Source: Euglena gracilis (Eukaryota; Euglenida; Euglenophyceae; Euglenales). From it: DNA of 64,000 nucleotides. Shown piece after piece: positions 12,032 through 35,241 of the stretch. The stretch spans positions 1,178,001 through 1,242,000 of the forward strand of contig CP154954.1 in the NCBI GenBank assembly GCA_039621445.1, given 5' to 3'. Position 1 is the first letter of the stretch; each line of letters starts with the position of its first letter. A program made the position numbers and the translations under genes. Under the pieces are notes generated by a model, which ran no database searches, had not been told where the DNA came from, and saw nothing but the letters and a program-made list of their open reading frames with translations.

Positions 12032-15000
12032 ATGATACAACGAAATAGTTTTCGCTCCTTTTTAAAAAAGGGTTTGGTAGAAGAGTTAAGAAAAATAAAA
12101 GATATAGCTCATGAAGGCTTTAGGATAAGCTTTCAAACAGATAATGTGAAATATAAAAAGCCTAAAATATCTGCTGAATTTGCATTGAAAAACGGGGAAA
12201 CATACAGTTTATCTGTTCATATACCTGTTGAAGTTACCTATAATAATATGTTCCTTGTTAGGAGAGATTTTTATTATTTTTCCTATTAATTTTATAATAT
12301 ATTTTTCATTATAATAATAAGTTTTTTTTTAGCAAAAAAGAATTTATTATCTTATTAAATAAATATATATTATTTGCAAAAATTCCTTTAATGACTGAAA
12401 AAGGTACGTTTATTTTTAACGGTAATAAAAGAATTATGGATGTGGTTTATATTATTACTTTTAATTTTTTATTAATTATATTTATAAGTTAATTTTTTTT
12501 TAATTTTTAGGTTTGAGTTTTTTTAATTCATTTTTAACCAAATTATTCGTAGTCCTGGCGTTTATTTTGAAAAAAATCGTTATAATGATTCCATATTTGC
12601 GACGTTAATACCAACTTTTGGTAGTTGGTTAACTTTTAAAATTGATGTGCGTTTTTAAATGTTATTTAGTAATTTGGATTTTTAAATTATATTTTTACAT
12701 TAAATTAAATTCTTTTTTAAAATTGAAAATTTTTTATATTTGGGTCAAGACGAGGGAATTTTCGTTAAAGTAGACAAAATAAAGACAGCTATACCTTTAA
12801 TAAATTTTTTGAAATGCTTAGGCCTATCCCGAAAAAAATTTTTTTTGTATCTTAACGATCCTATTTTTATAGAAACGTTACAAGAAAGTGAGTCTTATGG
12901 TATTAGATTGGAATTTTTCGAATTTTATAAAATATTTTTTCCAAACGAAGTTAATGTTCGTTTTTTGAGATTTTTATATGTTTGATTTTATTATTTTATA
13001 TTATTTTTTTAGTTAATAAGATATTAATATTTTTTTTATTTTTTCAGATGTTTTTTTATCTGAAAGGAAATGCCCGAAAATTTTTACGTTCAAAGTTTAT
13101 GGATCTTGAGTTTATTCGTGTATTTTTTGTAATTTACAAAAGTTAAATTTTTTATAGATTATTTTAAAATTTTTTGATTTATTATTTTATGCCAGCATTA
13201 TTAGCCGAGATTAAACACGTAAATATGATTTGGGTGAAGTAGGTCGCTTTAGGGTTAATACTAAAATTTATAGATCCGAATTTTTTCAAAGTAATAGAAC
13301 TTTGCAACCCGAAGATGTTTTGGGTATAGCTCATTATTTGATTGAGTTAAAGAAAGGTTGGGAAATAATGAAGAATAATAGTATCTTTATTTTTTTGTTT
13401 ATTTAAATTTATTAAAATTTTTATTTATTATAAAAATTTTTTAGCAATATTTTATTAATGATACCTTTTGATGAGATCGATGATTTAAAAAACAAATTAG
13501 TACGTAGTATAGGTGAACTTCTTCAAAGTCAATTCCGAATTATTTTAAATGAATTAGAATCTAGTTTAAAAGAAAAATTGATATTTCTTTATAAAAATCC
13601 TTCTGAAAAAACTTTTAGATTATCTAGATTTTTTAATTCTTACTTTATAACTAATCGTATTCGAAAGTTTTTTTCTGTTAATCCACTTTCTCAATTGTTA
13701 GATGATACAAATTCTTTGTCTGAGCTTACACATAAAAGGAAGTTAAGTCCCTTTGGTCCTAATGGTCTTAATAAAGAAAGAACAAAGTTAGATGTAAGAG
13801 AAATAAATACTAGTCAATATGGAAGGGTTTGTCCTATTGAGACAAGTGAGGGAAAAAATGCTGGTTTGATTTTATCTTTAGCAAAAGATGTAAGAGTTGA
13901 TAAATATATATTTTTAGAAAGCCCTTTTTATAAGGTTTTAAGAAGAAAAATAAAAAACAATAAAGTAATTTATTTTATTTCTTCTGCGCAGGAAAAATAT
14001 TTTACAGTAGCTCCGTTTGATGTCTTTAGAAGTTCTCAAAGTAATCTTTTAGATAAAAATAAGCTTCTAGGTGTTTAAATGAAGAAGTAAATTTTTCATA
14101 TTCTTTCTCAAAAAATATTGATTTTATAAGTATTTCAACAGATCAATTTACTTCATTAGGTACATGCTTTAGTTCCTTTTTTGGAGCAACGATGCTAATA
14201 GGGTGCGTATGGGTTTAAACATGCAACGACAATCTCTTATTTTATTGGAAAAGGAAGTTCCTTTTATAAAAACTGGACGCGAGGCTTTAATTAATCGAGA
14301 AAGTGATGCCACGGTTTTAACAAAAAGTAGTGGAAAAGTAATTTATTCTATTTTAAAAAAAAAAAGTATTCAAGAGGAAGAATATTGTGCTAATATTGAA
14401 TTTTTTAATAAAAATTATTCTTTTTTTAATTTATTGGGGTGCTTAAATGAAATATCTCAAAAAAATTTTAAACTTATTAAAAAAGTTAACCAAAAAATTT
14501 ATTTTTTAGAGTCTCCTAAGAAATCGAATCACGGTGTATATATTCAGAAAATTCCTATTGTTCATGAAGGTGAGTGGGTTAGAAAAGGACAAATTATAGC
14601 TGATGGTATGAGTACATTAAGAGGTGGCATTTGTTTAGGAAAAAATGTTTTGGTCGCGTACCTTGGATGGGAAGGTTATAATTTTGAAGATGCCGTAATT
14701 ATTAGTGAAAGGCTTGTTTTTGAAGATATTTTTACTTCTATACATATGAAAAAATTTAAAACTTTTATTGTAAATGATGAAAAAAAAAGGTGTGCGAATT
14801 TAAATTTAGTTAATTTTGAAAATTTAATTCTTAATTTTATTTTTCGTAAATTTTGGTATAAATATTATTTAGAGATATTTAATTATAACTTTTATTTGTT
14901 TTTAAAATTATTAATTTTTTTTATAACTTTTTCAAAAATTTATATTTAGCTTTTTTTCATATTTCATTATTAATGAAAAATTAAATTCAATTAAAATTTT

Positions 15001-16153
15001 TTGATTTAAATGAAAAATGTTTATTTTATTTAATAAAGCTAAATCTATTATTAGTTTAGATGTTTAGTTTGAAAACGAATATTAATTTGTTAAGTTTTAA
15101 GAAAATATTAGTATGTTTATTCCTAATGCAAGTTTAAAAACTATTAAAAACTTGAAAAATAATGGTATTATTAAAATAGGTTCAGAGATTAAAGCACAGG
15201 ATGTTTTAATTGGAAGAATTAAAGTTAAGTTAAAAAATACGCCAAAAAATAAAATGTTAATAGCATTTTTTGGCAATAAGGTACGAAAAGACGTTTCTTT
15301 ACGTTCTCCTCGCTCTTTGGTAGGTATTGTTACAAGTGTTGAGATTTTATGTAAAAAGTCGAATTGTTCTGTTCTTATTCATGTTGCCGAAAAACGCAGA
15401 ATACAAATAGGTGATAAAATTGCAGGACGGCATGGTAATAAAGGTATAATTTCGAAAATTGTTCCGTCTATAGATATGCCTTTTCTTCCTGATGGTACAC
15501 CTGTTGATATGATTTTAAATCCTCTAGGCATACCATCTAGAATGAATGTTGGTCAAGTCTTTGAAAGTTTGTTAAACTTGTCTTCTTTATTTTTGAAAGA
15601 AAGGTATAAAATTCAACCTTTTGATGAAGTCCAAACAAGTATGAATTCAAAATCTTTTGTGTATAAAAAATTAAATGAAGCGCGTAAAAGAACTAAAAAA
15701 GATTGGCTTTTTAATCCAAATTATCCAGGAAAAGCCTTTTTATATGATGGTAGAAATTGTAGGCCTTTTGATCACCCTGTAGCTTTTGGTTATGCGTATA
15801 TTTTAAAATTAATACATATGGTTAAAGACAAAATTCATGCGAGAGTTACCGGCCCTTATTCTTCAGTAACTCAACAACCTTTACGTGGAAAATCGAAAAA
15901 TGGTGGACAAAGGTTTGGGGAAATGGAGGTTTGGGCTATAGAAGGATTTGGTGCTGCATATTTGTTGCAGGAGTTATTAACTATTAAATCTGATGATGTA
16001 TTAAATAGATCAGAAGCGTTATTTAGTTTAATAAATGGTACTTATTTTTCTAAGCCAAATATTCCCGAAGCTTTCAAGTTATTTATTTTAGAAATGCAAT
16101 CTTTATGTATTGATATTAAAATTTTTACAAATAATTATAAAAAATTCGATTAG
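12032..16153 (+). CDS. rpoB: RNA polymerase beta subunit (left arm copy, interrupted, with errors)
   Basis: Plastid-encoded RNA polymerase beta subunit, split into about eight exons: roughly 12032-12260, 12331-12438, 12534-12645, 12738-12972, 13053-13111, 13227-13382, 13449-14790 and 15108-16153. The N-terminal exon reads MIQRNSFRSFLKKGLVEEL. The seventh has YGRVCPIETSEGKNAGL (usually CPIETPEG). The last has KIAGRHGNKGIISKI and VKDKIHARVTGPYSSVTQQP, the conserved C-terminal core. Introns begin GTGCG near 12646 and GTGTGCG near 14791. In this arm the seventh exon is broken: after GVL at about 14078 the frame ends, and further changes occur to about 14220. The reverse copy reads through. Exon edges are approximate. 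Confidence 0.88.
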
Positions 16154-16236
16154 TTAAATTTTTGAGTTATTTTTTTTTTATGAAGTTTTTATGGTCAATT
16201 AAGACCTGATACTTATTTTTATTTATTTTTGTATTT

Positions 16237-19694
<3,458 letters not shown>

Positions 19695-19785
19695 ATACTT
19701 TAATTTTTTGTATGAGCTAAGTAGTTTTAAAGTTTATTATTTTATTGATTTATTTCAATAAGTTTGTTAAATTATTATTTTAATT

Positions 19786-22260
<2,475 letters not shown>

Positions 22261-22449
22261 GTGGAAATAAGTTCTTATTTTTTACTTCTTATTTCATTTG
22301 ACTAAAGAAATTCCTAAAAATATAATTTACTAAATTTACAAAAAAAGTTCTTTTCCTGTTAACAAATAATTCTTTTAACATTTGTAGTAGGACAAAGAAT
22401 TTTAAAAGAATTTCTTGTCAAATGAAAAAATAAAGAAGAAAACTCATAA

Positions 22450-24939
22450 TAATAGACTTATTATCCAAAATATTTGTCCAAATTGCTTCGAATTAATTTG
22501 AGGGAAAAAGATTTGACCAGAAATTTTTGCCTTAACATCTCGAATTTCCTCAATACCAAAAACGTCATTTTTCAAGTTAGAATTTACAGATTCTCCTATT
22601 ATTTGCTTATCAAATATTTTGCTTCCGGGCTTAACATATAAAGCGTACTAGAAGGTAAAAACATAATAGATTTACTAACGTCATTTTCGTAAATCACAAT
22701 TTTTTTTTCTTGCAAAGTTAAAAAAGCTTTTTCCTTAAATTTATTATAAACTCTTCTTAACCCTGTAGTTAAATTTTACCTATAAAAATCACTTTTATGA
22801 AGTCATATTTGATATATTATATAATACGACGACTCAAGGAGAATTGTGATTAATTTATGGCTAATACTTCATATTTATAATTGCGATCTATAAATACTAA
22901 TAATAAACATCCCCTAACCCCAAACTAATTTTAATCGTTCCTTCTATTTTAAAACATCGTTTTTTAGAACATGTTTTATCAAATAAAGTTTAAAATTATA
23001 AATTTTATTAGAAAAACCATTTATTCTCACTCTATTTACTAAAAAAATACGTAACAAAATATAAACAACATTTTGTTTATCTATTCTGCAAAATTGATTT
23101 CAATTATAAAAAAATAAACTTACAATATAAATCAATTTAAAAAACTTTAAGTTACTATCTATAACAAGTAATAAATATAAAAATTGTAATACAATAACAA
23201 AGACAATTAGTCTAAAATAGAAAGTTTAATTCTGCCATTAAATATTGTAAAATTAAAAACGATACACACTTCAAATCGTACCATATTTTTCCATTTAAAG
23301 GAGATGTTATAACTTCTTTTGCCTTTGCAGAAAAAACACCACCCGTATGAAAAGTTCGCATTGTTAATTGCGTACCAGGCTCACCTATTGATTGAGCAGC
23401 TAAAATTCCTACACATTCACCAAGTTCTACCATTTTGCCACAGGCTAAATTCCAACCATAGCATATTTGGCATATGCCTTCCATTAATACACAATTAAAA
23501 GGTGTACGAATATAAACCTCGGGAAAATATTTTTTTAAACGTATAGACTGAAAGTTAATATTTAATAAAAATATTTCTCATTCGAAACCGAGCATGAAAA
23601 TTCTTTTTCACTCGGCTACCTAAAAATCATAAACTTTTTATGATATTTAAGAAATATATCAGCATATGCCGGTGATTACACCTACTACTTTTCATAGAGT
23701 ATTTTAAACGTTTTTATAACATCGTTCAGACCTTTTGCTTCATATTCCATCCTTATAAATAAAAATTCAATTCGTTTATACCATAACTACTATACATAAA
23801 AGGTATGTTTTAAAATGGCTCCTAATATAACTCCCCCTTAATTTTCAATAACAAAGTGTAATAAAATATTATAAAAAAAGTTGAAGCTTTTTAGTTTCTT
23901 AATTTTCTGTAAACCATATAAAATTACTATTTCAAATACTTTTAATACTTTGAAATTTTAATCCTGTTTTTTTATTCTAATAAAAAGGAAATTATGTTTA
24001 ATAACAATGATCTGTATATTATTAGAATTTCGCTAATTTTAAAGTATAATAATCTTAGATAAAAATTAATATAAAAGAATTTGCCACATTCCTTAAATTT
24101 TAAAATTTTTGTAGCTCGAACCACACATTACAAATATCTTGACCAGCACTAACTAAAATATCACCTGTTTTGGCATTAACAATAGTTTTTGCTAATACTC
24201 TACCAATTAATTTTTCCTTCAAAAACTTTAGTTCTTCTTTATCTTGGTTTTGTAGTAATACGCACGTATTATATTTTGTAAAACAATCCGACCTTTTTAC
24301 AATTAAGTTTTGTGCTGTATAAATCATTCGTCTAGTTAAATACCCAGCATTAGCTGTTTTTAAAGCAGTATCAATTAAGCCTTTTCTAGCACCGTAACAA
24401 GAAACAAAATATTCAGTAATATTTAAACCTTCTTTAAAATTAGTTTTTATTGGAAAAGGAATTACATTACCCTGAGAATCGGACATTAGTCCTCGCATAC
24501 CTATCAATTGTTTCACCTGTGTAATACTACCCCTTGCACCTGACAAAGTCATAGAATACAAAGGATTCAAAAAGTCGGATTGTCTCAAATTATTAATAGA
24601 TTCTTTCTTCAAATTTTCATTAACGACATTCCAAATATCCCTTTCTTCATCCAAAACATTAATGAAATTTATCATACCATTTTTATATCGATTTCTCGTT
24701 TTAAATAAAATTTTTTCAGAACTTTTAACCAAATTTGCTTTTGAAGAAGGAATTTTAAGATCTCCAAGTCCTAATGATAATCCAGTGGTTGTTGCATAGG
24801 TAAAACCAAAATTTTTCATTTTATCCAATAACTCTTTTGTTCGGATACTACCATAATTTGACAAAAACCAGCTAATTAAATTTCTAATTTCATTTTTATC
24901 AAAAACTCTATTAAAACATACTATATTTCCGAAATTCAT
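22450..24939 (-). CDS. rpoC2: RNA polymerase beta'' subunit, N-terminal part (right arm)
   Basis: Reverse-strand copy starting at ATG 24939. Exon 1 is about 24127-24939. Exon 2 is about 23264-23540 and keeps an open frame through [18 protein letters not shown], which the left copy loses. Exon 3 is about 22450-22770 and reads further than in the left arm ([20 protein letters not shown]), then stops at the fold-back. The remaining C-terminal two-thirds is absent. Domain V hairpins of its two introns are near 23582-23618 and 22798-22838. Confidence 0.9.
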
Positions 24940-25030
24940 AATTAAAATAATAATTTAACAAACTTATTGAAATAAATCAATAAAATAATAAACTTTAAAA
25001 CTACTTAGCTCATACAAAAAATTAAAGTAT

Positions 25031-28484
<3,454 letters not shown>

Positions 28485-28567
28485 AAATACAAAAATAAAT
28501 AAAAATAAGTATCAGGTCTTAATTGACCATAAAAACTTCATAAAAAAAAAATAACTCAAAAATTTAA

Positions 28568-31500
28568 CTAATCGAATTTTTTATAATTATTTGTAAAAAT
28601 TTTAATATCAATACATAAAGATTGCATTTCTAAAATAAATAACTTGAAAGCTTCGGGAATATTTGGCTTAGAAAAATAAGTACCATTTATTAAACTAAAT
28701 AACGCTTCTGATCTATTTAATACATCATCAGATTTAATAGTTAATAACTCCTGCAACAAATATGCAGCACCAAATCCTTCTATAGCCCAAACCTCCATTT
28801 CCCCAAACCTTTGTCCACCATTTTTCGATTTTCCACGTAAAGGTTGTTGAGTTACTGAAGAATAAGGGCCGGTAACTCTCGCATGAATTTTGTCTTTAAC
28901 CATATGTATTAATTTTAAAATATACGCATAACCAAAAGCTACAGGGTGATCAAAAGGCCTACAATTTCTACCATCATATAAAAAGGCTTTTCCTGGATAA
29001 TTTGGATTAAAAAGCCAATCTTTTTTAGTTCTTTTACGCGCTTCATTTAATTTTTTATACACAAAAGATTTTGAATTCATACTTGTTTGGACTTCATCAA
29101 AAGGTTGAATTTTATACCTTTCTTTCAAAAATAAAGAAGACAAGTTTAACAAACTTTCAAAGACTTGACCAACATTCATTCTAGATGGTATGCCTAGAGG
29201 ATTTAAAATCATATCAACAGGTGTACCATCAGGAAGAAAAGGCATATCTATAGACGGAACAATTTTCGAAATTATACCTTTATTACCATGCCGTCCTGCA
29301 ATTTTATCACCTATTTGTATTCTGCGTTTTTCGGCAACATGAATAAGAACAGAACAATTCGACTTTTTACATAAAATCTCAACACTTGTAACAATACCTA
29401 CCAAAGAGCGAGGAGAACGTAAAGAAACGTCTTTTCGTACCTTATTGCCAAAAAATGCTATTAACATTTTATTTTTTGGCGTATTTTTTAACTTAACTTT
29501 AATTCTTCCAATTAAAACATCCTGTGCTTTAATCTCTGAACCTATTTTAATAATACCATTATTTTTCAAGTTTTTAATAGTTTTTAAACTTGCATTAGGA
29601 ATAAACATACTAATATTTTCTTAAAACTTAACAAATTAATATTCGTTTTCAAACTAAACATCTAAACTAATAATAGATTTAGCTTTATTAAATAAAATAA
29701 ACATTTTTCATTTAAATCAAAAAATTTTAATTGAATTTAATTTTTCATTAATAATGAAATATGAAAAAAAGCTAAATATAAATTTTTGAAAAAGTTATAA
29801 AAAAAATTAATAATTTTAAAAACAAATAAAAGTTATAATTAAATATCTCTAAATAATATTTATACCAAAATTTACGAAAAATAAAATTAAGAATTAAATT
29901 TTCAAAATTAACTAAATTTAAATTCGCACACCTTTTTTTTCATCATTTACAATAAAAGTTTTAAATTTTTTCATATGTATAGAAGTAAAAATATCTTCAA
30001 AAACAAGCCTTTCACTAATAATTACGGCATCTTCAAAATTATAACCTTCCCATCCAAGGTACGCGACCAAAACATTTTTTCCTAAACAAATGCCACCTCT
30101 TAATGTACTCATACCATCAGCTATAATTTGTCCTTTTCTAACCCACTCACCTTCATGAACAATAGGAATTTTCTGAATATAAACACCGTGATTCGATTTC
30201 TTAGGAGACTCTAAAAAATAAATTTTTTGGTTAACTTTTTTAATAAGTTTAAAATTTTTTTGAGATATTTCATTTAAGCACCCCAATAAATTAAAAAAAG
30301 AATAATTTTTATTAAAAAATTCAATATTAGCACAATATTCTTCCTCTTGAATAACTATTTTTTTTAAACTAGAATAAATTACTTTTCCACTACTTTTTGC
30401 TAAAACCGTGGCATCACTTTCTCGATTAATTAAAGCCTCGCGTCCAGTTTTTATAAAAGGAACTTCCTTTTCCAATAAAATAAGAGATTGTCGTTGCATG
30501 TTTGAACCCATAAGAACCCTATTAGCATCGTTATGCTCCAAAAAAGGAACTAAGCCTGTACCTAATGAAGTAAATTGATCTGTTGAAATACTTATAAAAT
30601 CAATATTTTTTGAGAAAGAATATGAAAAAATTTTACTTCTTTTAACACCTAGAAGCTTATTTTTATCTAAAAGATTACTTTGAGAACTTCTAAAGACATC
30701 AAACGGAGCTACTGTAAAATATTTTTCCTGCGCAGAAGAAATAAAATAAATTCCTTTATTGGTTTCTATCTTTCCTCTCAAAACCTTATAAAAAGGGCTT
30801 TCTAAAAATCCATACTTATCAACTCTTACATCTTTTGCTAAAGATAAAATCAAACCAGCATTTTTTCCCTCACTTGTCTCAATAGGACAAACCCTTCCAT
30901 ATTGACTAGTATTTATTTCTCTTACATCTAACTTTGTTCTTTCTTTATTAAGACCATTAGGACCAAAGGGACTTAACTTCCTTTTATGTGTAAGCTCAGA
31001 CAAAGAATTTGTATCATCTAACAATTGAGAAAGTGGATTAACAGAAAAAAACTTTCGAATACGATTAGTTATAAAGTAAGAATTAAAAAATCTAGATAAT
31101 CTAAAAGTTTTTTCAGAAGGATTTTTATAAAGAAATATCAATTTTTCTTTTAAACTAGATTCTAATTCATTTAAAATAATTCGGAATTGACTTTGAAGAA
31201 GTTCACCTATACTACGTACTAATTTGTTTTTTAAATCATCGATCTCATCAAAAGGTATCATTAATAAAATATTGCTAAAAAATTTTTATAATAAATAAAA
31301 ATTTTAATAAATTTAAATAAACAAACAAATAAAGATACTATTATTCTTCATTATTTCCCAACCTTTCTTTAACTCAATCAAATAATGAGCTATACCCAAA
31401 ACATCTTCGGGTTGCAAAGTTCTATTACTTTGAAAAAATTCGGATCTATAAATTTTAGTATTAACCCTAAAGCGACCTACTTCACCCAAATCATATTTAC

Positions 31501-32687
31501 GTGTTTAATCTCGGCTAATAATGCTGGCATAAAATAATAAATCAAAAAATTTTAAAATAATCTATAAAAAATTTAACTTTTGTAAATTACAAAAAATACA
31601 CGAATAAACTCAAGATCCATAAACTTTGAACGTAAAAATTTTCGGGCATTTCCTTTCAGATAAAAAAACATCTGAAAAAATAAAAAAAATATTAATATCT
31701 TATTAACTAAAAAAATAATATAAAATAATAAAATCAAACATATAAAAATCTCAAAAAACGAACATTAACTTCGTTTGGAAAAAATATTTTATAAAATTCG
31801 AAAAATTCCAATCTAATACCATAAGACTCACTTTCTTGTAACGTTTCTATAAAAATAGGATCGTTAAGATACAAAAAAAATTTTTTTCGGGATAGGCCTA
31901 AGCATTTCAAAAAATTTATTAAAGGTATAGCTGTCTTTATTTTGTCTACTTTAACGAAAATTCCCTCGTCTTGACCCAAATATAAAAAATTTTCAATTTT
32001 AAAAAAGAATTTAATTTAATGTAAAAATATAATTTAAAAATCCAAATTACTAAATAACATTTAAAAACGCACATCAATTTTAAAAGTTAACCAACTACCA
32101 AAAGTTGGTATTAACGTCGCAAATATGGAATCATTATAACGATTTTTTTTCAAAATAAACGCCAGGACTACGAATAATTTGGTTAAAAATGAATTAAAAA
32201 AACTCAAACCTAAAAATTAAAAAAAAATTAACTTATAAATATAATTAATAAAAAATTAAAAGTAATAATATAAACCACATCCATAATTCTTTTATTACCG
32301 TTAAAAATAAACGTACCTTTTTCAGTCATTAAAGGAATTTTTGCAAATAATATATATTATTTAATAAGATAATAAATTCTTTTTTGCTAAAAAAAAACTT
32401 ATTATTATAATGAAAAATATATTATAAAATTAATAGGAAAAATAATAAAAATCTCTCCTAACAAGGAACATATTATTATAGGTAACTTCAACAGGTATAT
32501 GAACAGATAAACTGTATGTTTCCCCGTTTTTCAATGCAAATTCAGCAGATATTTTAGGCTTTTTATATTTCACATTATCTGTTTGAAAGCTTATCCTAAA
32601 GCCTTCATGAGCTATATCTTTTATTTTTCTTAACTCTTCTACCAAACCCTTTTTTAAAAAGGAGCGAAAACTATTTCGTTGTATCAT
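28568..32687 (-). CDS. rpoB: RNA polymerase beta subunit (right arm, better copy)
   Basis: Mirror of 12032-16153, starting at ATG 32687. The seventh exon (about 29929-31270) is open over about 440 codons here, reading through the positions at which the left copy is frameshifted, with GRVCPIETSEGKNAGL and the VLVAYLGWEGYNFEDAVIIS region. The last exon (28568 to about 29612) holds the invariant GRHGNKG and KIHARVTGPYS motifs. First gene of the rpoB-rpoC1-rpoC2 cluster, reading away from the rRNA operons; 5S of operon A lies about 1.4 kb upstream. Confidence 0.92.
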
Positions 32688-34083
32688 CAGTAAAATTTTT
32701 ATCTAACATAAACATACCAAAAAAAATTATTTATTTATTTGTAATAAATAAAACCAAAGTTAAGAATTAATTCACAAATCTAATAAATTAGAGCGTACTC
32801 TACAACCATTTACCATTTCTCACAAAGTTCAAACAGTCTGTTTCTTTGATTTGACATTAATAGTATAATGGATTTTTTAAAATTAATTTTAAATGCATAT
32901 AAATTAACTAACCTTAATATTTAATAAAACAAAAAGTTCCCTTAAAAAAATAATGTTTTAAAACAATTACTTCGATGTTTATACAATTTTGCAGAAGTAC
33001 TATTTTTCGCATTATTTTCATGGCCAAAATTAATTAACCAAGAACGAGCTTTTTTAATCCTTTATTTTCAAAGGCTTTCTTACGGAAGTTTGCAACCAAC
33101 CTGTTAATGCTTACTTCTCTTTTAGTTTCATTACTCTCCATTATTAAAGACAAATTAGATGCTGAGTTAAATAAATAAATTTTCGAAAAAAATAAACGAA
33201 CTCTTGTTAAATAATAGTTTTTTTATAACATAAATTTTGATATTACACTACATAAAACTATTAGTTTTTCAAAAAAGTTGAAAAAATTAAAATGGTATTA
33301 TATGAACAAATTGTTTTTATTAACTCAAAACTTTAAAAATTGAAAAATTTGCCTCTTTATTAAATTTGATACTAAAAAATTATTGTCTTGTTTTTTTCAT
33401 ATCATAGGAGTTTTCTAAAAATTTAATAATTTATATTTTTTGTAAAAAAATTACTTGTTCTTACCATTTAATAAAAATTTGGCTTTTATTAAAAAAATTT
33501 TTTCATTAAATATTATATTGAAATTTATAACGAAAACGATGCTCTAATTCTATATTTAGTTGATTAGATGGAAATTTGATAAAATTAGAACCATTTTTAC
33601 TAATATAAATAGGTCAAGTGTTACACATACAATAGAGAAAATAAACCATAAAAAATTAAAGTATTTTTAACAAAATTGACGTACAATTTTTGTCCTAACT
33701 TGAAAAAATAACAATCTTCAATTCTTGTAATAGGAAAGTTTGGCAAATTTATGGTATTATAGTAAAATAACAAAGTTTAAACTAGCTCAATATTAGAAAA
33801 AATTTTAAGCAATAGTATAAATAATTATTAAATTGACAAAAAATCATAACCAAAAAAGTATTAGAGTTCAAATTTTTAAGAGTCACTTTTTCTTTATTCA
33901 AAGATTGTCTTAAAAATTTCTTTACAAAAAGTTCAAACATGATGTTTTTTTATTATTTAACTTGTTGAGAGAAAAATTTTTTATCAAAACTTTAAAGATT
34001 TTAACTACTTTAACAAAGAAATCGACAAAATTCATAAAAATCAATCAAAAACATACTCAATATTAATAAATAAACTCGCGATA
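32688..34083 (-). other. Spacer between rpoB and operon A
   Basis: AT-rich spacer of about 1.4 kb, the uninterrupted version of the left-arm region that holds the G run. Apart from the mirrored possible small broken gene at about 32943-33142 I see no gene. The rpoB promoter is presumably here but is not recognised. Confidence 0.6.
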
Positions 34084-34195
34084 AGGGCACTAAAAGCTTT
34101 TCCCAGAAAGCAACCTTCCAAGTATCCATTTACCCTTTATGTTTAACTTGCAAGTTCGAAATGTTTTAAGTGGATCCATAAAGACAAGAGCACCC
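34084..34195 (-). rRNA. rrn5: 5S rRNA, operon A (terminal variant)
   Basis: Reverse-strand 5S identical in type to 7729-7840. It carries the variant 3' half found only in the operon next to rpoB. Confidence 0.85.
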
Positions 34196-34281
34196 TAAAA
34201 TAAAAGTTCATTCAAGAAACTTTTAAATCTTAAAAAAGTGACAAGTAAAAATAAATGTTTTGTTTTCATATAGGAAAAAAT

Positions 34282-34588
34282 TTTCGGTCGGTTAGTATAT
34301 CTCGGCTAAAATTGTTACCAATTGTACACCTAATACCTATCAAACGGTTCGTCTTACCGTGACCTATGAAGAGTACTTATCTTAAGGTGGGCTTCCTACT
34401 TATATGCTTTCAGCAGTTATCCACTCCGCACTTGACTACCCAGCGTATTCTGTTGGCACAAAAACTGGTACATCAGTGGTGCGTCCTTCCCGGTCCTCTC
34501 GTACTAAGGAAAGCGCCTTTCAATACTCTAACGCTCACACCGGATATGGACCGAACTGTCTCTCGACGTTCTGAACCCAGCTCACGTA

Positions 34589-34623
<35 letters not shown>

Positions 34624-34640
34624 GTACTACCGCCCCAGGT

Positions 34641-34700
<60 letters not shown>

Positions 34701-35188
34701 CAGCCTGTTATCCCTAGAGTAACTTTTATCTGTTTACGACGGCCTTTCCATACAGCACCGTCGGGTCACTAAGACCGACTTTAGTCTCTGTTTGACTTAT
34801 AAGTCTCACAGTCAAGCTTTCTTATGCCTTTACACTCCACAACTAATTTCCGTCTAGCCTGAGAAAACCTTTGTACGCCTCCGTTACTTTTTAGGAGGCT
34901 ACCGCCCCAGTAAAACTGCCCACCTGAAACTGTCAATTATCATGATTGTACATAAGATTAAGATTAGATTTCTAGCTTTCTCAGAGTGGTATCTCATTTT
35001 TCGGCTCCCCGTATCCCAAAAGACAAGATCATAGCCTCCCACCTATTCTGCGCAAAAAAAGCCCGAAACCAATTTCAGGATACAGTAAAGCTTCATAGGG
35101 TCTTTCTGTCCAAGTGCAAGTAGACCGCATCTTCACAGTCAATTCTATTTCACCGAGTCTCTTTCTGAGACAGTGTCCAAATCGTTAA

Positions 35189-35241
<53 letters not shown>

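Noticed and set aside
22300-22440. Natural hairpin telomere at the palindrome tip
   Set aside because: The tip lies in the middle of rpoC2 and the sequence near it matches poorly between arms; a fold-back artefact explains it more simply.
34366-34722. 118-codon and 64-codon frames repeated inside the 23S genes
   Set aside because: They lie within conserved rRNA and recur only because the rRNA recurs. The same holds for frames of 63-111 codons inside 16S and 23S.
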